Assembly: GCF_037101375.1 (NCBI RefSeq) | Contig: NZ_AP029019.1 | Span: forward strand, 1,054,001 to 1,118,000 | DNA: 64,000 nt | Source: Acidovorax sp. DW039 | GTDB taxonomy: Bacteria > Pseudomonadota > Gammaproteobacteria > Burkholderiales > Burkholderiaceae_C | Direction of reading: 5' to 3' | Shown: positions 1-9,315 of the stretch, one piece after another | Layout of the letters: every line of letters begins with the position of its first letter | Position numbering within the stretch: position 1 is the first letter of the stretch | Notes under the pieces: model-generated | What the model saw: the letters and a program-made list of their open reading frames with translations, nothing else | What the model was told of the DNA's origin: nothing | Database searches by the model: none | Translations under genes and position numbers: made by a program

Positions 1-827
1 TTGGTCCGGACATTGGCCATATCCCCGTCAGCAATCTGTACGAAGTATTCGTCATGTTTTGCTGGATGACGGCGGTGTTCTACCTGTACTACGAAGCCCA
101 GTACGAGACTCGTTCGCTGGGCGCTTTTGTCATGCTGGTCGTCAGTGCGGCAGTGGGCTTTCTGCTCTGGTACACGGTGGTGCGTGAGGCGCACGAAATT
201 CAACCCTTGGTGCCAGCGCTCAAAAGCTGGTGGATGAAGCTGCATGTGCCAGCCAACTTCATCGGATATGGAACCTTTGCTCTTGCGGCCATGGTTGCGT
301 TTGCATACCTGATCAAGCAGCAGGCAACTGAAACCCGCTGGTACAAGCTGGCTCCCCTCTGGCTGCTCGGGGTGGTGCTCTGTTTCGAGCCTATCGTGTT
401 CAGGCAAAACGCCACCGAAGGCGGTAGCAGCTACTGGATGATTTACTTCGGCGTGTCGGCTTTCATCGTCGCTAGCATCTTGTGGGGCCGCAAGCGCATT
501 GCCGAGAGACTTCCCGCTTTTGAGGTACTGGACGATGTGATGTACAAATCCATCGCGGTGGGCTTTGCCTTCTTCACCATCGCCACCGTGCTGGGGGCCC
601 TGTGGGCTGCTGAAGCGTGGGGTGGCTACTGGAGCTGGGATCCCAAGGAAACCTGGGCTTTGATTGTGTGGCTCAACTACGCAGCTTGGTTGCACATGCG
701 GTTGATGAAAGGTTTGCGCGGTACCGTTTCGGCCTGGTGGGCTTTGGTGGGATTGGTGGTGACCACCTTCGCGTTTCTGGGCGTGAATATGTTTCTGAGC
801 GGTCTGCACAGCTACGGCACGCTGTGA
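1..827 (+). CDS. ccsB: Cytochrome c biogenesis protein CcsB (5' end outside window)
   Basis: Integral membrane half of the system II (Ccs/Res) cytochrome c synthase, which exports haem and ligates it to apocytochromes c in the periplasm. The reading frame is open from base 3, so the start lies upstream of the window. Visible are the GHIPVSNLYEVF segment and, near residue 200 of the visible part, the tryptophan-rich WWD haem-handling motif (GGYWSWDPKETWALIVW), plus several hydrophobic helices. The last helix ends in a conserved-looking SGLHSYG tail. The partner resB would be expected just upstream. Family assignment is secure; only the N-terminus is missing. Confidence 0.93.
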   Translation, partial: GPDIGHIPVSNLYEVFVMFCWMTAVFYLYYEAQYETRSLGAFVMLVVSAAVGFLLWYTVVREAHEIQPLVPALKSWWMKLHVPANFIGYGTFALAAMVAFAYLIKQQATETRWYKLAPLWLLGVVLCFEPIVFRQNATEGGSSYWMIYFGVSAFIVASILWGRKRIAERLPAFEVLDDVMYKSIAVGFAFFTIATVLGALWAAEAWGGYWSWDPKETWALIVWLNYAAWLHMRLMKGLRGTVSAWWALVGLVVTTFAFLGVNMFLSGLHSYGTL

Positions 828-962
828 GGCCCAGTCTTCGTTGTCTTGGCGAGCGGGGCCTTTTATCTGAAATTTGGTTTTGCCCCCTGCTCAACAACTT
901 TGGGATAACGCTGAGACGCTTGTGCTGCCGCCAGGGGCAGCGCTACTTTGCTCAGACAGCAA

Positions 963-1148
963 TTACTTGGTGGCTTTTTCGCTGTCAGAGGCTTTGGGTG
1001 TCAATGTCTCTGGCAACGTTGCTCTTTGCTGGGCTTCAGGCGTGGTCGGTAAATAAAGTGGGCCGCGTTGACCGCACCCGGTGACAACCACCGCACAAGC
1101 TGCGAGGACATGCGCTCTGAATAGAATTTGGACGGTTTTCAACATCAT
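963..1148 (-). CDS. lptM: LPS translocon-maturation-type small lipoprotein LptM (YifL-like)
   Basis: A 61-residue lipoprotein. A short hydrophobic signal ends in the lipobox VTGC, followed directly by GQRGPLYLP, the signature of the LptM/YifL family. In E. coli LptM assists LptD assembly in the outer membrane; the role here is inferred from family. I chose the ATG at 1148, the first of two adjacent Met codons, because it gives a normal signal peptide; a longer frame would overlap cyaY. It is divergent from cyaY with only 9 bp between the starts, so the two promoters must overlap the opposite coding starts. lysA, which often follows lptM, is not present here. Confidence 0.82.
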   Translation of the reverse strand: MMLKTVQILFRAHVLAACAVVVTGCGQRGPLYLPTTPEAQQRATLPETLTPKASDSEKATK

Positions 1149-1157
1149 GGAATTGTA

Positions 1158-1490
1158 ATGACTGACCTTGAATTCATGGACAGGGCCGAGAAACTGCTGC
1201 GAGCCGTGGAGCAAACGTGTGACACGCTCAATGAAACTACGGATGTTGATATTGATAATCAGCGTTCAGGTGGCATGGTGACCCTGGTTTTTTCCAACCG
1301 CAGCCAGATCGTCATTAATCTGCAGAAGCCTTTGCATGAGGTCTGGATGGCGGCGAAGTCCGGCGGATACCACTTTCGCTTTGATGAAGTCGCTGGCTGG
1401 CAAGACACCAAGGGCGCTGGCGAGTTCTACCAGTGTCTTACGCGCGAAGCATCAGCCCAATCCGGCGCAGCAATCCAGTTCCAAGGGTAG
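1158..1490 (+). CDS. cyaY: Frataxin-like iron donor CyaY
   Basis: Bacterial frataxin, a small cytosolic acidic protein that binds iron and modulates Fe-S cluster assembly through IscS. The 110-residue length is normal. The N-terminal helix is acidic ([14 protein letters not shown]) and the beta-sheet core has the family motifs [30 protein letters not shown] and a W near residue 81. The ATG at 1158 matches family starts; an upstream in-frame ATG at 1128 would run into lptM. It lies between divergent lptM and convergent mrcA, an arrangement common in betaproteobacteria. Confidence 0.92.
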   Translation: MTDLEFMDRAEKLLRAVEQTCDTLNETTDVDIDNQRSGGMVTLVFSNRSQIVINLQKPLHEVWMAAKSGGYHFRFDEVAGWQDTKGAGEFYQCLTREASAQSGAAIQFQG

Positions 1491-1534
1491 GCAGTTCTTG
1501 TTGTTGCTTGAGGCAATAAGGCTTCGGTAAGTAG

Positions 1535-1562
1535 AAGGCGTGCAGTTCCTCGTGCACGCCTT
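1535..1562. terminator. Hairpin between convergent cyaY and mrcA
   Basis: A perfect 10-bp stem (AAGGCGTGCA with TGCACGCCTT) and an 8-nt loop sit between two convergent stop codons. No long T-run follows on either strand, so it is either a weak bidirectional intrinsic terminator or an mRNA 3'-end stabiliser. Confidence 0.5.
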
Positions 1563-1571
1563 ATGTCGGGT

Positions 1572-3974
1572 TCAGTTGCGGAACAAATCCAAAATGCGAT
1601 TTCTTTCCTCTGAAGCAGGTGGTTGGCTGGGGGGCGCTGCAGATCCGCCAGGCAGTGGCGCCCGCTCTTCCAGACCTACGTTGGATACACCTCCTCGAGC
1701 GTATTCTTCATAAATCCATTCGCCGCCCACATTGATCAAACCAGGGGGGACTTTGGGCTCAGAAACGGGTACACCCTTCAGTGCGCGCTCCATGAAGCTG
1801 ATCCATACGGGCAAGCTCAACCCGCCACCTGTTTCGCGGCTTCCAAGATTGCGGGGCGTGTCATAGCCAATCCAGGTGACAGCCGCGATGGTGGGCTGAT
1901 AGCCGGCAAACCATGCATCGACGGCATCGTTAGTCGTGCCTGTCTTGCCCGCTATGTCCGGGCGCTTGAGCGTGGCTTGCGCTCTCGCAGCAGTACCTGC
2001 CCGCGTCACCTCCTGCAGCAGGCTATTCATGACAAACGCGTTGCGTGCGTCGATGGCCCTGTTCTCTTCACTCAGCACTGGCGTCGGCGTTTCAGAAATG
2101 ATTTTCCCTTTCTGATCCGTCACCTTCGCAATCAGCCAAGGATTTACCCGATAACCGCCATTGGCGAAGACAGAGTAAGCACTTGCCATTTGCAGTGGGG
2201 TCACCGAGCCTGCCCCGAGAGCCATCGTGAGGTATGCAGGATGTTTTTCTGCTTCGAAACCAAAGCGCGTGATCCATTCCTGTGCATTTTTCGGGCCTAC
2301 CGCTTGAAGGACTCGGATCGAGATCATGTTTTTTGACTTCGCCAAACCTGTCCGCATGGTCATTGGACCGTCGTACTTGCCATCGTAATTCTTGGGCTCC
2401 CATGGCTGACCACCAGTCACGCCTGCATCGAAAAACAGTGGGGAGTCATTGATCACGGTGGCGGGAGTGAATCCCTTTTCTAGAGACGCTGAGTAAATGA
2501 AGGGCTTGAAGCTTGAGCCAGGCTGGCGCCATGCTTGTGAGGCATGGTTGAACTTGTTTTTATCAAAGTCGAAACCCCCAACCAAGGCCTTGATCGCGCC
2601 AGAGCGCGGATCCAACGCTACAAACGCCCCTTCCACTTCGGGGAGCTGGGTCAGCTCCCACGTGCTCTTTGCTGTCTTGGACACCCGTACGATAGCCCCA
2701 CGCCTGATTTTGAGATTAGGGGGAGCCTTGTCACTCAGACCGGACTGCACGGGCTTCAATCCGTCGCCCGACACCTCGAGGACGTCGCCGTTAGCTCGCG
2801 CCACGGTCACTTTCTTGCTGTTAGCGTCCAGCACAATGGCGGCCAGCACATCTCCATTGTCGGGATGGTTGGCTAACGCATCATCGATCGCATCTTCCAC
2901 ATCTTGCCCATTACCTGCGGGGAGTGTCACAAACTTTTCGGGGCCTCGATACTGTTGCCGCCGCTCGTAGTCCATGATGCCTCTACGCAAGGCTGTGTAA
3001 GCGGCCTCTTGGTCTCCGGCGTTGAGCGTCGTGTATACGTTCAATCCCCGCGTGTATGCTTCGTTTCCATACTGGGTGAAGATCAGTTGACGCGCCATTT
3101 CTGCCACGTATTCCGCGTGCACCCTTGTGGACGCAAAACCCGAGCGAATCTTGAGTTCTTCTTTCTTAGCATCTGCCGCCTCTTGCTCGGTAATGAACCC
3201 GTTTTCCTCCATCCTTTCAATGATGTAGAGCTGTCTTGAGCGGGCACGTTTGGGGTTACTGATTGGGTTGTACGCCGAGGGCGCTTTGGGTAGCCCTGCG
3301 AGCATTGCCGCCTCCGCGATGGAAATGGATTGCAGGGGCTTGCCAAAATATGTCTCGGCTGCCGCAGCAAAACCATAGGCACGGTTTCCCAGATAAATCT
3401 GATTCATATAAATCTCGAGAATCTGGTTCTTTGTCAGCAGATGCTCGAGTTTGAATGTGAGTAATATTTCGTAAATTTTGCGAGTAAATGTTTTTTCTGA
3501 TGAGAGGTATACATTTCTCGCGACTTGCATGGTAATCGTGGAGGCGCCCTGACTTTTAACTCGTCCCAGGTTTGCCAAACCTGCGCGTACTACACCCTTG
3601 TAATCAACGCCTCCGTGCTGGAAGAAACGAGCGTCTTCAATGGCTAGCACCGCATCCTTCATCACCTGCGGAATCTCTTGGATGGGAGTCAAGCTGCGGC
3701 GCTCTTCGCCAAACTCTCCAAGCAAAGCACCCTCGGACGAAAAAACGCGCAGAGGCAGCTTGGGACGGTAGTCGGCCAGATCAGAAACGTCAGGAAGGTT
3801 GGGGTATGCGACGGCCAGGGCCAAGGCCACTGCCAGTGCCAGACATGCTATGCCAGCCATTAAGAGTCCCAGGCTCCACATCAACGCCTTGGCTGTTAAG
3901 GCCAGCCAGCGATTTCCCCTGCTTGGTGGTGGCGACGATTTCTTTGAGGGTTGGTGTTGCGAGGTGGAGGTCAT
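1572..3974 (-). CDS. mrcA: Penicillin-binding protein 1A, bifunctional peptidoglycan synthase
   Basis: Class A PBP of 800 residues that polymerises lipid II and cross-links glycan strands in the periplasm. Order: cytoplasmic Ser/Pro-rich tail, one membrane anchor (about 28-57), GT51 transglycosylase with EDARFF at 113-118 (catalytic Glu) and GASTITMQ at 143-150, an inserted OB-like region (about 340-450), then the transpeptidase with SSFK at 487-490 (nucleophile Ser487), SKN at 547-549 and KTGT at 677-680. All catalytic motifs are intact. It is divergent from pilM, the usual ponA/pilM arrangement. A TATAAT-like -10 on the minus strand (4004-3999) lies about 25 bp upstream of the start. Confidence 0.96.
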   Translation of the reverse strand: MTSTSQHQPSKKSSPPPSRGNRWLALTAKALMWSLGLLMAGIACLALAVALALAVAYPNLPDVSDLADYRPKLPLRVFSSEGALLGEFGEERRSLTPIQEIPQVMKDAVLAIEDARFFQHGGVDYKGVVRAGLANLGRVKSQGASTITMQVARNVYLSSEKTFTRKIYEILLTFKLEHLLTKNQILEIYMNQIYLGNRAYGFAAAAETYFGKPLQSISIAEAAMLAGLPKAPSAYNPISNPKRARSRQLYIIERMEENGFITEQEAADAKKEELKIRSGFASTRVHAEYVAEMARQLIFTQYGNEAYTRGLNVYTTLNAGDQEAAYTALRRGIMDYERRQQYRGPEKFVTLPAGNGQDVEDAIDDALANHPDNGDVLAAIVLDANSKKVTVARANGDVLEVSGDGLKPVQSGLSDKAPPNLKIRRGAIVRVSKTAKSTWELTQLPEVEGAFVALDPRSGAIKALVGGFDFDKNKFNHASQAWRQPGSSFKPFIYSASLEKGFTPATVINDSPLFFDAGVTGGQPWEPKNYDGKYDGPMTMRTGLAKSKNMISIRVLQAVGPKNAQEWITRFGFEAEKHPAYLTMALGAGSVTPLQMASAYSVFANGGYRVNPWLIAKVTDQKGKIISETPTPVLSEENRAIDARNAFVMNSLLQEVTRAGTAARAQATLKRPDIAGKTGTTNDAVDAWFAGYQPTIAAVTWIGYDTPRNLGSRETGGGLSLPVWISFMERALKGVPVSEPKVPPGLINVGGEWIYEEYARGGVSNVGLEERAPLPGGSAAPPSQPPASEERNRILDLFRN

Positions 3975-3989
3975 TGGATCGAAAAAGCT

Positions 3990-4075
3990 GCTCTCAACAT
4001 TATAAAAATGTTGACAAAAATTTCAGATTCGAACTTGTTGAGAGCGATGCAATGCGTTCCCAAAACTTGGGAACG
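3990..4075. promoter_or_regulatory. Divergent mrcA/pilM control region with nested dyads
   Basis: Three perfect inverted repeats occupy this 276-bp intergenic region. GCTCTCAACA (3990-3999) pairs with TGTTGAGAGC (4036-4045). Inside it, CAACATT (3995-4001) pairs with AATGTTG (4007-4013), over a minus-strand TATAAT. CGTTCCCAA (4055-4063) pairs with TTGGGAACG (4067-4075). They look like protein-binding sites or RNA hairpins; no regulator can be named. Confidence 0.4.
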
Positions 4076-4250
4076 ATTGGTTTTAGGTGGGAGTAGAGCG
4101 ATAGAAAATCGTCGGATTTTGACAACGCTCTATGGTAAGCAAGCGGGCAAAATCCTTTGCCGCTGAAGTATCTTACTGATAGCATTCATGTGAAGTGTTA
4201 AGTTTTGTTGCGTCATTTTGACGGGTTACAGGGGACCAATCTTGATCTCA

Positions 4251-5321
4251 ATGGGATCTTTGTTCAGTCGTCAGGCTGCACCTCTGCTGGGGATAGACAT
4301 CAGTTCCTCCAGCGTCAAACTGGTGGAGCTTGGCCGCGACAAGGCGGGAGGCCTTGTGCTGGAGCGTTGCGCCATCGAGCCGCTTGAGCGTGGGTGGATC
4401 ACCGACGGTAACATCGAAAAATTCGATGAAGTTGCCGAGGCAATGCGCCGCTTGGTGAAAAAGAGCGGTACTCGAACGAAAAACGTGGCGCTTGCATTGC
4501 CATCTTCTGCTGTGATCACCAAGCGCATTTCGCTGCCCGGAGGTATGTCTGAGCAGGAGTTGGAGGTGCAGGTGGAGTCTGAAGCCAATCAGTACATTCC
4601 CTTCTCTCTTGATGAAGTGAGTTTGGATTTTTGTGTTATCGGGCCAAGCAAAAGCTCTCAGGGTGATGTAGATGTGCTGATTGCTGCTTCACGCCGAGAA
4701 AAGGTGCAGGATCGGCAGGGGCTTGCTGAGGCTGCCGGTTTAAAGCCGGTCATTCTGGATATTGAATCCAATGCTTCACGTTTGGCTGCTAGCCGTTTGA
4801 TTGAAGGTTTGCCCGGCAAGGGCGCCAATGCCATGGTCGCGCTTTTTGAGGTAGGAGCGCTCACCACCAGCATGCAAGTCATTTTGAATGATGAAGTTCT
4901 ATATGACCGTGACCAGGCTTTCGGTGGTGCTCAGCTCACACAATTGATCGTAAGGCAGTATGGATTTTCAGTAGAAGAGGCCGAGAGCAAAAAACGCAGT
5001 GGGGATTTACCAGAGGACTATAACTCGGCAGTGCTTCGTCCATTTGTAGACAGCATGGCACAAGAAATTGTCCGAGCTTTGCAGTTCTTTTTCACAAGTA
5101 CCCCGCACAACAGGGTTGATCATATTCTTCTGGCTGGTGGATCTGCGCCATTGCCTGGTTTGACGGAGGCTGTCACTCAGCAATCCGGCTTTGCATGTAC
5201 TTCTGTTAATCCCTTTGATGGGATGGAAATTGGAAGCAATGTTCGTTTGAAGAAGATGGCTCGTGAAGCTCCGTCGTATCTGACTTCTTGTGGCTTGGCA
5301 ATGCGGAGGTTTTTGCGGTGA
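4251..5321 (+). CDS. pilM: Type IV pilus inner-membrane platform protein PilM
   Basis: Actin-like cytoplasmic protein that binds ATP and the N-terminus of PilN and anchors the PilMNOP alignment subcomplex. The N-terminus has the family pattern SRQAAPLLGIDISSSSVKLVEL, the phosphate-1 loop of the actin fold; later segments include MVALFEVGALTTSM and ILLAGGSAPLPGL. The ATG at 4251 gives 356 residues, the family's usual length; an in-frame TTG at 4218 would add 11 atypical residues. First gene of the pilMNOPQ operon; its stop overlaps the pilN start. Confidence 0.95.
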   Translation: MGSLFSRQAAPLLGIDISSSSVKLVELGRDKAGGLVLERCAIEPLERGWITDGNIEKFDEVAEAMRRLVKKSGTRTKNVALALPSSAVITKRISLPGGMSEQELEVQVESEANQYIPFSLDEVSLDFCVIGPSKSSQGDVDVLIAASRREKVQDRQGLAEAAGLKPVILDIESNASRLAASRLIEGLPGKGANAMVALFEVGALTTSMQVILNDEVLYDRDQAFGGAQLTQLIVRQYGFSVEEAESKKRSGDLPEDYNSAVLRPFVDSMAQEIVRALQFFFTSTPHNRVDHILLAGGSAPLPGLTEAVTQQSGFACTSVNPFDGMEIGSNVRLKKMAREAPSYLTSCGLAMRRFLR

Positions 5322-5929
5322 TTTTAATTAACCTTCTACCACACCGAGAGGCTGCAAGAAAGCGCAGGCGTGAGGCATTCCAAGCTGCACTCTTTGCATC
5401 TTTTTTAATGGGTTTGGTGATTGCGGGCGCTATCTATTGGTGGCTGCAAATGCTGATTTCTGAACAGCAGGAGAAAAATAATTTTCTCAAGCAAGAGATA
5501 GCTGTCCTGGAAAATCAAATCAAAGAAATCGCTAATATCGAAGACGAAATCGCAGCCCTTGTTGCCCGCCAGAAGGCGGTTGAAAATTTGCAATCCGACA
5601 GAAATACGCCTGTTCATCTTTTAAATGAACTGGTCAAACAGTTGCCGGATGGTGTCTATATCAGCAGCTTTAAGCAAACTGATCGCTCTGTTACCTTGCA
5701 AGGCATGGCTCAGTCTAACGAACGTGTTTCCGAATTGCTGAGAAACTTGGCAGACAGTTCGCCTTGGATATCAAAGCCTGAGCTGCAAGAAATTGTTTCC
5801 GCTACAGTGCCATTGACCCCTAAGGATCAGCGAAGAGTTTCTAGCTTTCGCATGAAATTTACTCTGACGAGACCCAGTGACGCCAAGTCATCGGAGAGTG
5901 GTGCCAAATCAGGTGGAGAGGCTAAATAA
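5318..5929 (+). CDS. pilN: Type IV pilus assembly protein PilN
   Basis: Bitopic inner-membrane protein that dimerises with PilO in the periplasm and docks PilM through its short N-terminal tail. I chose GTG 5318, which overlaps the pilM stop (GTGA) and has GGAGG at 5305-5309, giving 203 residues that begin with the conserved INLLPHRE peptide. One membrane helix spans about residues 22-45, followed by a coiled-coil segment and a ferredoxin-like periplasmic domain. An upstream in-frame ATG at 5288 would lie inside pilM and place extra residues before the PilM-binding motif. Confidence 0.94.
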   Translation: MILINLLPHREAARKRRREAFQAALFASFLMGLVIAGAIYWWLQMLISEQQEKNNFLKQEIAVLENQIKEIANIEDEIAALVARQKAVENLQSDRNTPVHLLNELVKQLPDGVYISSFKQTDRSVTLQGMAQSNERVSELLRNLADSSPWISKPELQEIVSATVPLTPKDQRRVSSFRMKFTLTRPSDAKSSESGAKSGGEAK

Positions 5930-5931
5930 AA

Positions 5932-6618
5932 ATGGCCACAAAGAAGAAAGCAGCAGCTATTGATTTTGCAGAATTGCAAAATCAACTCTCCAAACAGTTT
6001 GTGGGCCTGGATCCCAAGGATCCCTCGTTGTGGCCTACACTTCCCCGTGTTTTGCTTTATGTGATAACGGCAATTTTTGTTGCTGTAGCACTTTGGTTTG
6101 CTGTGCTCAAGGACTATGAAGCAGAACTCGATGCAGAACGCAATACTGAGACAACCCTTAAGGCTGACTATCAGAAGAAGCTTTTGAAAGCGGTCAGTTT
6201 GGATGCTCTTAAAAAACAACGTGAGCAAGTTCAGCAGTACGTGATTCAGTTGGAAAAACAATTGCCAAGTAAAGCAGAAATGGCGGCTCTACTTTCTGAT
6301 ATCAACCAAGCCGGGCTGGGAAGGAGTTTGCAATTTGAACTATTCCGTCCTGGTCAATTGGTGGCAAAAGATTATTATGCTGAGTTGCCTATTGCTTTGA
6401 AAGTTAGTGGTAAATACCATGATATAGGTGCATTTGCGTCCGATGTAGCGCATCTTTCTCGTATCGTGACTTTGAACGATCTTGCTGTTACTGCCAACCC
6501 TAAAGACTTAAGTTCTTTGACTCTCGAGGGTACTGCTCGTACCTTCAGATATCTTGATACTGAAGAGGTTCAAGCGCAGCGTAAAGCTGCAGCAGGTAAG
6601 CCAGGAGGAGGGAAATGA
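5932..6618 (+). CDS. pilO: Type IV pilus assembly protein PilO
   Basis: Bitopic inner-membrane partner of PilN, part of the periplasmic alignment ring that links the pilus motor to the PilQ secretin. The 228-residue protein has a basic N-terminus, one hydrophobic helix (about 45-65), a coiled-coil region and a C-terminal ferredoxin-like fold (SLQFELFRPGQ, YAELPIALKVSGKYHDIGAF). It starts 2 bp after pilN and its stop overlaps pilP by 4 bp, indicating translational coupling. Confidence 0.95.
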   Translation: MATKKKAAAIDFAELQNQLSKQFVGLDPKDPSLWPTLPRVLLYVITAIFVAVALWFAVLKDYEAELDAERNTETTLKADYQKKLLKAVSLDALKKQREQVQQYVIQLEKQLPSKAEMAALLSDINQAGLGRSLQFELFRPGQLVAKDYYAELPIALKVSGKYHDIGAFASDVAHLSRIVTLNDLAVTANPKDLSSLTLEGTARTFRYLDTEEVQAQRKAAAGKPGGGK

Positions 6619-7160
6619 AAAATTTCTACGCACTGTCCCCTCTGGTGTTGAGCTTAATCCTGGTCGGATGCATGTCTTCAGCTGACGAAGATCTTCGCCA
6701 ATGGATGGCAAACGAACGTGCTCAGGCTCGTCCGAGAATTACTCCCATATCAGAACCCAAGAAGTTTGAACCACAGGATTACACAGTTTCATCTGAAATT
6801 GATCCATTTAATCCATTGAAGTTGACTCAGGCACTGAAGAGAGACTCATCTCAGACGGGTGCGAATGCTGCTCTTATTGCACCTGAACAAATTAGAAAAA
6901 AAGAACCTTTGGAAGCCTTTCCATTGGACTCTATTTCTATGGTTGGTAGCATGACCAAGAATGGCAAACCAACTGCATTGCTAAAAGTTGATAATTTGCT
7001 ATATCAAGTTTATGTAGGTCAATATCTTGGTCAAAACTACGGTCGCATTGTGAAGATTAATGAGTCTGGTCTTCAGTTGAGAGAAATTGTTCAAGATGCA
7101 ACGGGTGACTGGACTGAGCGTATGACATCACTAGATCTGCAAGAGGGTGCAAAAAAATGA
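6615..7160 (+). CDS. pilP: Type IV pilus lipoprotein PilP
   Basis: Inner-membrane lipoprotein that bridges PilNO to the secretin PilQ. The lipobox LVGC ends at residue 19, followed by a disordered proline-rich linker containing the DPFNP segment and a C-terminal beta-sandwich (SISMVGSMTKNGKPTALLKV, YLGQNYGRIVKI). At 181 residues it has normal family length. ATGA overlaps join it to pilO upstream and pilQ downstream. Confidence 0.95.
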   Translation: MKNFYALSPLVLSLILVGCMSSADEDLRQWMANERAQARPRITPISEPKKFEPQDYTVSSEIDPFNPLKLTQALKRDSSQTGANAALIAPEQIRKKEPLEAFPLDSISMVGSMTKNGKPTALLKVDNLLYQVYVGQYLGQNYGRIVKINESGLQLREIVQDATGDWTERMTSLDLQEGAKK

Positions 7161-9301
7161 TACATAAAAACAGGAAAAATATGGTGTTTTTCAAATTTGC
7201 AGCTATTGCATTATGTGTCACCTGCGCACCATTGAGTGCTTTGGCGGAACAAGCTATTAAAGCAGTCTCCGGTTCCATGCAGGCGGGTGTTGAAGTTTTG
7301 AAGATCGATTTGCAGGAGCCCCTCACATCTCCGCCTACGGGGTTTTCTACTCAATCTCCTGCCAGGATTGCCCTGGATTTCCTCGGGGCTGCAAACTCGA
7401 CAGGAAAAGCTTCCATTGAAATTAATCAGGGCAATCTGAAATCTGCCAATGTGGTCGAGGCTGGAGGGCGGTCGCGTATCGTTTTGAACTTAAAACAGCC
7501 GACCTCTTATAAGACTGAGATCGTAGGCACCAGCATTTTTGTGGTGCTGGATCCGATTGCGGGTGCTGTAAGTAACAGTTCGTCCGCGTCTCAGCAGGCT
7601 AAGTTTGCTGATAGTTATAACAGCGATGTTCAGTCCCTTAAGGATATTGATTTCCGTAGGGGGGCAGACGGCGCTGGAAGGGTAATTATTGAACTGCCTA
7701 GCAATCAAATCGGAGTGGATTTGAAGCAGCAGGGGAAATCTCTTAATGTGGAGTTTCTTCGTTCGTCATTGCCCGAAGGGTTGCGTCGGCGCTTAGATGT
7801 GGCCGACTTTGGGACGCCAGTTCAGTCCATAACTACTACGCAACAGGGTGACAAAGTCCGAATGGTCATCGAGCCTATCGGCGATTGGGAGCACTCCGCT
7901 TATCAGAGCGATAGCCAGCTTGTCGTTGAAGTTAGGCAAAAGAAAGTTGATTTGTCAAAACTCACTTCAGGGCCTAATTACAGCGGTGAAAAACTATCGT
8001 TGAATTTTCAAAATATTGAAGTTCGATCTTTGCTGCAGGTAATTGCTGATTTCACTAACTTTAATATCGTTACTTCCGATACTGTAACGGGAGCGCTCAC
8101 TCTTCGGCTGAAGGACGTTCCTTGGGATCAGGCTCTTCAAATTATCATGGACGCTAAAGGTTTGGGAATGCGTAAGACTGGCAGCGTCTTGTGGATTGCA
8201 CCCAAGGATGAAATCGATGACAGAACCAAAAAAGATTATGAAGCAGCTCTTGCAATACAAAAGCTGGAACCCCTGAAAACCCAAGCTTTTCAGTTGAACT
8301 ATGCGAAGGCTGCCGATATGGTTAGCCAACTCACCACGACCAGCTCAAGCGGAGGAGCAAATAATTCAAACCGGTTCTTGTCGGAACGGGGAAGTGCCAT
8401 CGCAGAACCTCGAACTAATCAGATTTTTGTCACTGACACTCCGAGTAGACTGGAGAGTGTGAGCAAGCTTCTTTCTACCTTAGATGTAGCCGTGCGCCAA
8501 GTTATGATTGAGGCTCGTATCGTTGAGGCACGTGATACTTTTGGGCGTTCATTAGGGGTGAAACTCGGGGGGGGTGATCTCCGGGCTCAAAACGGTGGCG
8601 ATGGTGGTTATAGTATTGGTGGCAACAATCGTGTTGCATTTGGCACCAGTTATGCAAACGCTACCAGTTCTGCGGGTTATGGAACGGCAGTCAACACATC
8701 TGGCACATTTGTGAATTTGCCTGCTTCATTGTCAAACGCTAGTAACTTTGGCTCGTTCGCCCTTTCAATCTTTAACTCGGCAGCTAACCGATTCTTGACT
8801 CTTGAACTTTCTGCTATGGAAGCTGATGGCCAAGGCAAGGTAGTCTCAAGCCCACGGCTGATCACTGCAGATCAGACAAAGGCATTGATTGAACAAGGTA
8901 CTGAGTATCCATACTCTGTAACAGCACCAAACGGTGCGACCACTATTGCGTTCAAGAAGGCAGTTCTGAAGCTGGAGGTTACTCCGCAGATAACACCGGA
9001 AGGTAATATTATCCTTGACTTGGACGTCAACAAAGACAGTAGGGGTGAAACTACTACTCAAGGCGTGGCGATCGATACTAAGCACATAAAGACCCAAGTC
9101 CTTATTGAAAATGGCGGTACCGTTGTGATAGGTGGGATCTTTGAGCTTGAAGAAACAAATCAAGAAAATAAGATTCCCGTCCTTGGTGATGTCCCAGTTG
9201 TTGGAAATCTTTTCAAAAACAAAACAAAAGAATCTGTAAAGCGTGAGATGCTTATATTTATAACGCCCAAAGTTATTGCCGACCGTAGTGTGGCGAGATG
9301 A
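7157..9301 (+). CDS. pilQ: Type IV pilus secretin PilQ
   Basis: Outer-membrane secretin that forms the gated channel for the pilus fibre, also used for DNA uptake in competent relatives. The 714 residues comprise a signal peptide ending near LSALA (about 31), two AMIN domains that bind peptidoglycan (about 45-130 and 155-250), an STN domain (about 275-345), one secretin N domain (about 370-450), and the secretin core (about 450-705) with VVSSPRLITADQTKA, KLEVTPQITPEG and VPVVGNLFKN. A Ser/Gly/Asn-rich insertion lies in the early secretin core. It overlaps pilP by 4 bp. Confidence 0.96.
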   Translation: MIHKNRKNMVFFKFAAIALCVTCAPLSALAEQAIKAVSGSMQAGVEVLKIDLQEPLTSPPTGFSTQSPARIALDFLGAANSTGKASIEINQGNLKSANVVEAGGRSRIVLNLKQPTSYKTEIVGTSIFVVLDPIAGAVSNSSSASQQAKFADSYNSDVQSLKDIDFRRGADGAGRVIIELPSNQIGVDLKQQGKSLNVEFLRSSLPEGLRRRLDVADFGTPVQSITTTQQGDKVRMVIEPIGDWEHSAYQSDSQLVVEVRQKKVDLSKLTSGPNYSGEKLSLNFQNIEVRSLLQVIADFTNFNIVTSDTVTGALTLRLKDVPWDQALQIIMDAKGLGMRKTGSVLWIAPKDEIDDRTKKDYEAALAIQKLEPLKTQAFQLNYAKAADMVSQLTTTSSSGGANNSNRFLSERGSAIAEPRTNQIFVTDTPSRLESVSKLLSTLDVAVRQVMIEARIVEARDTFGRSLGVKLGGGDLRAQNGGDGGYSIGGNNRVAFGTSYANATSSAGYGTAVNTSGTFVNLPASLSNASNFGSFALSIFNSAANRFLTLELSAMEADGQGKVVSSPRLITADQTKALIEQGTEYPYSVTAPNGATTIAFKKAVLKLEVTPQITPEGNIILDLDVNKDSRGETTTQGVAIDTKHIKTQVLIENGGTVVIGGIFELEETNQENKIPVLGDVPVVGNLFKNKTKESVKREMLIFITPKVIADRSVAR

Positions 9302-9315
9302 AAAGAGGAGTATTT

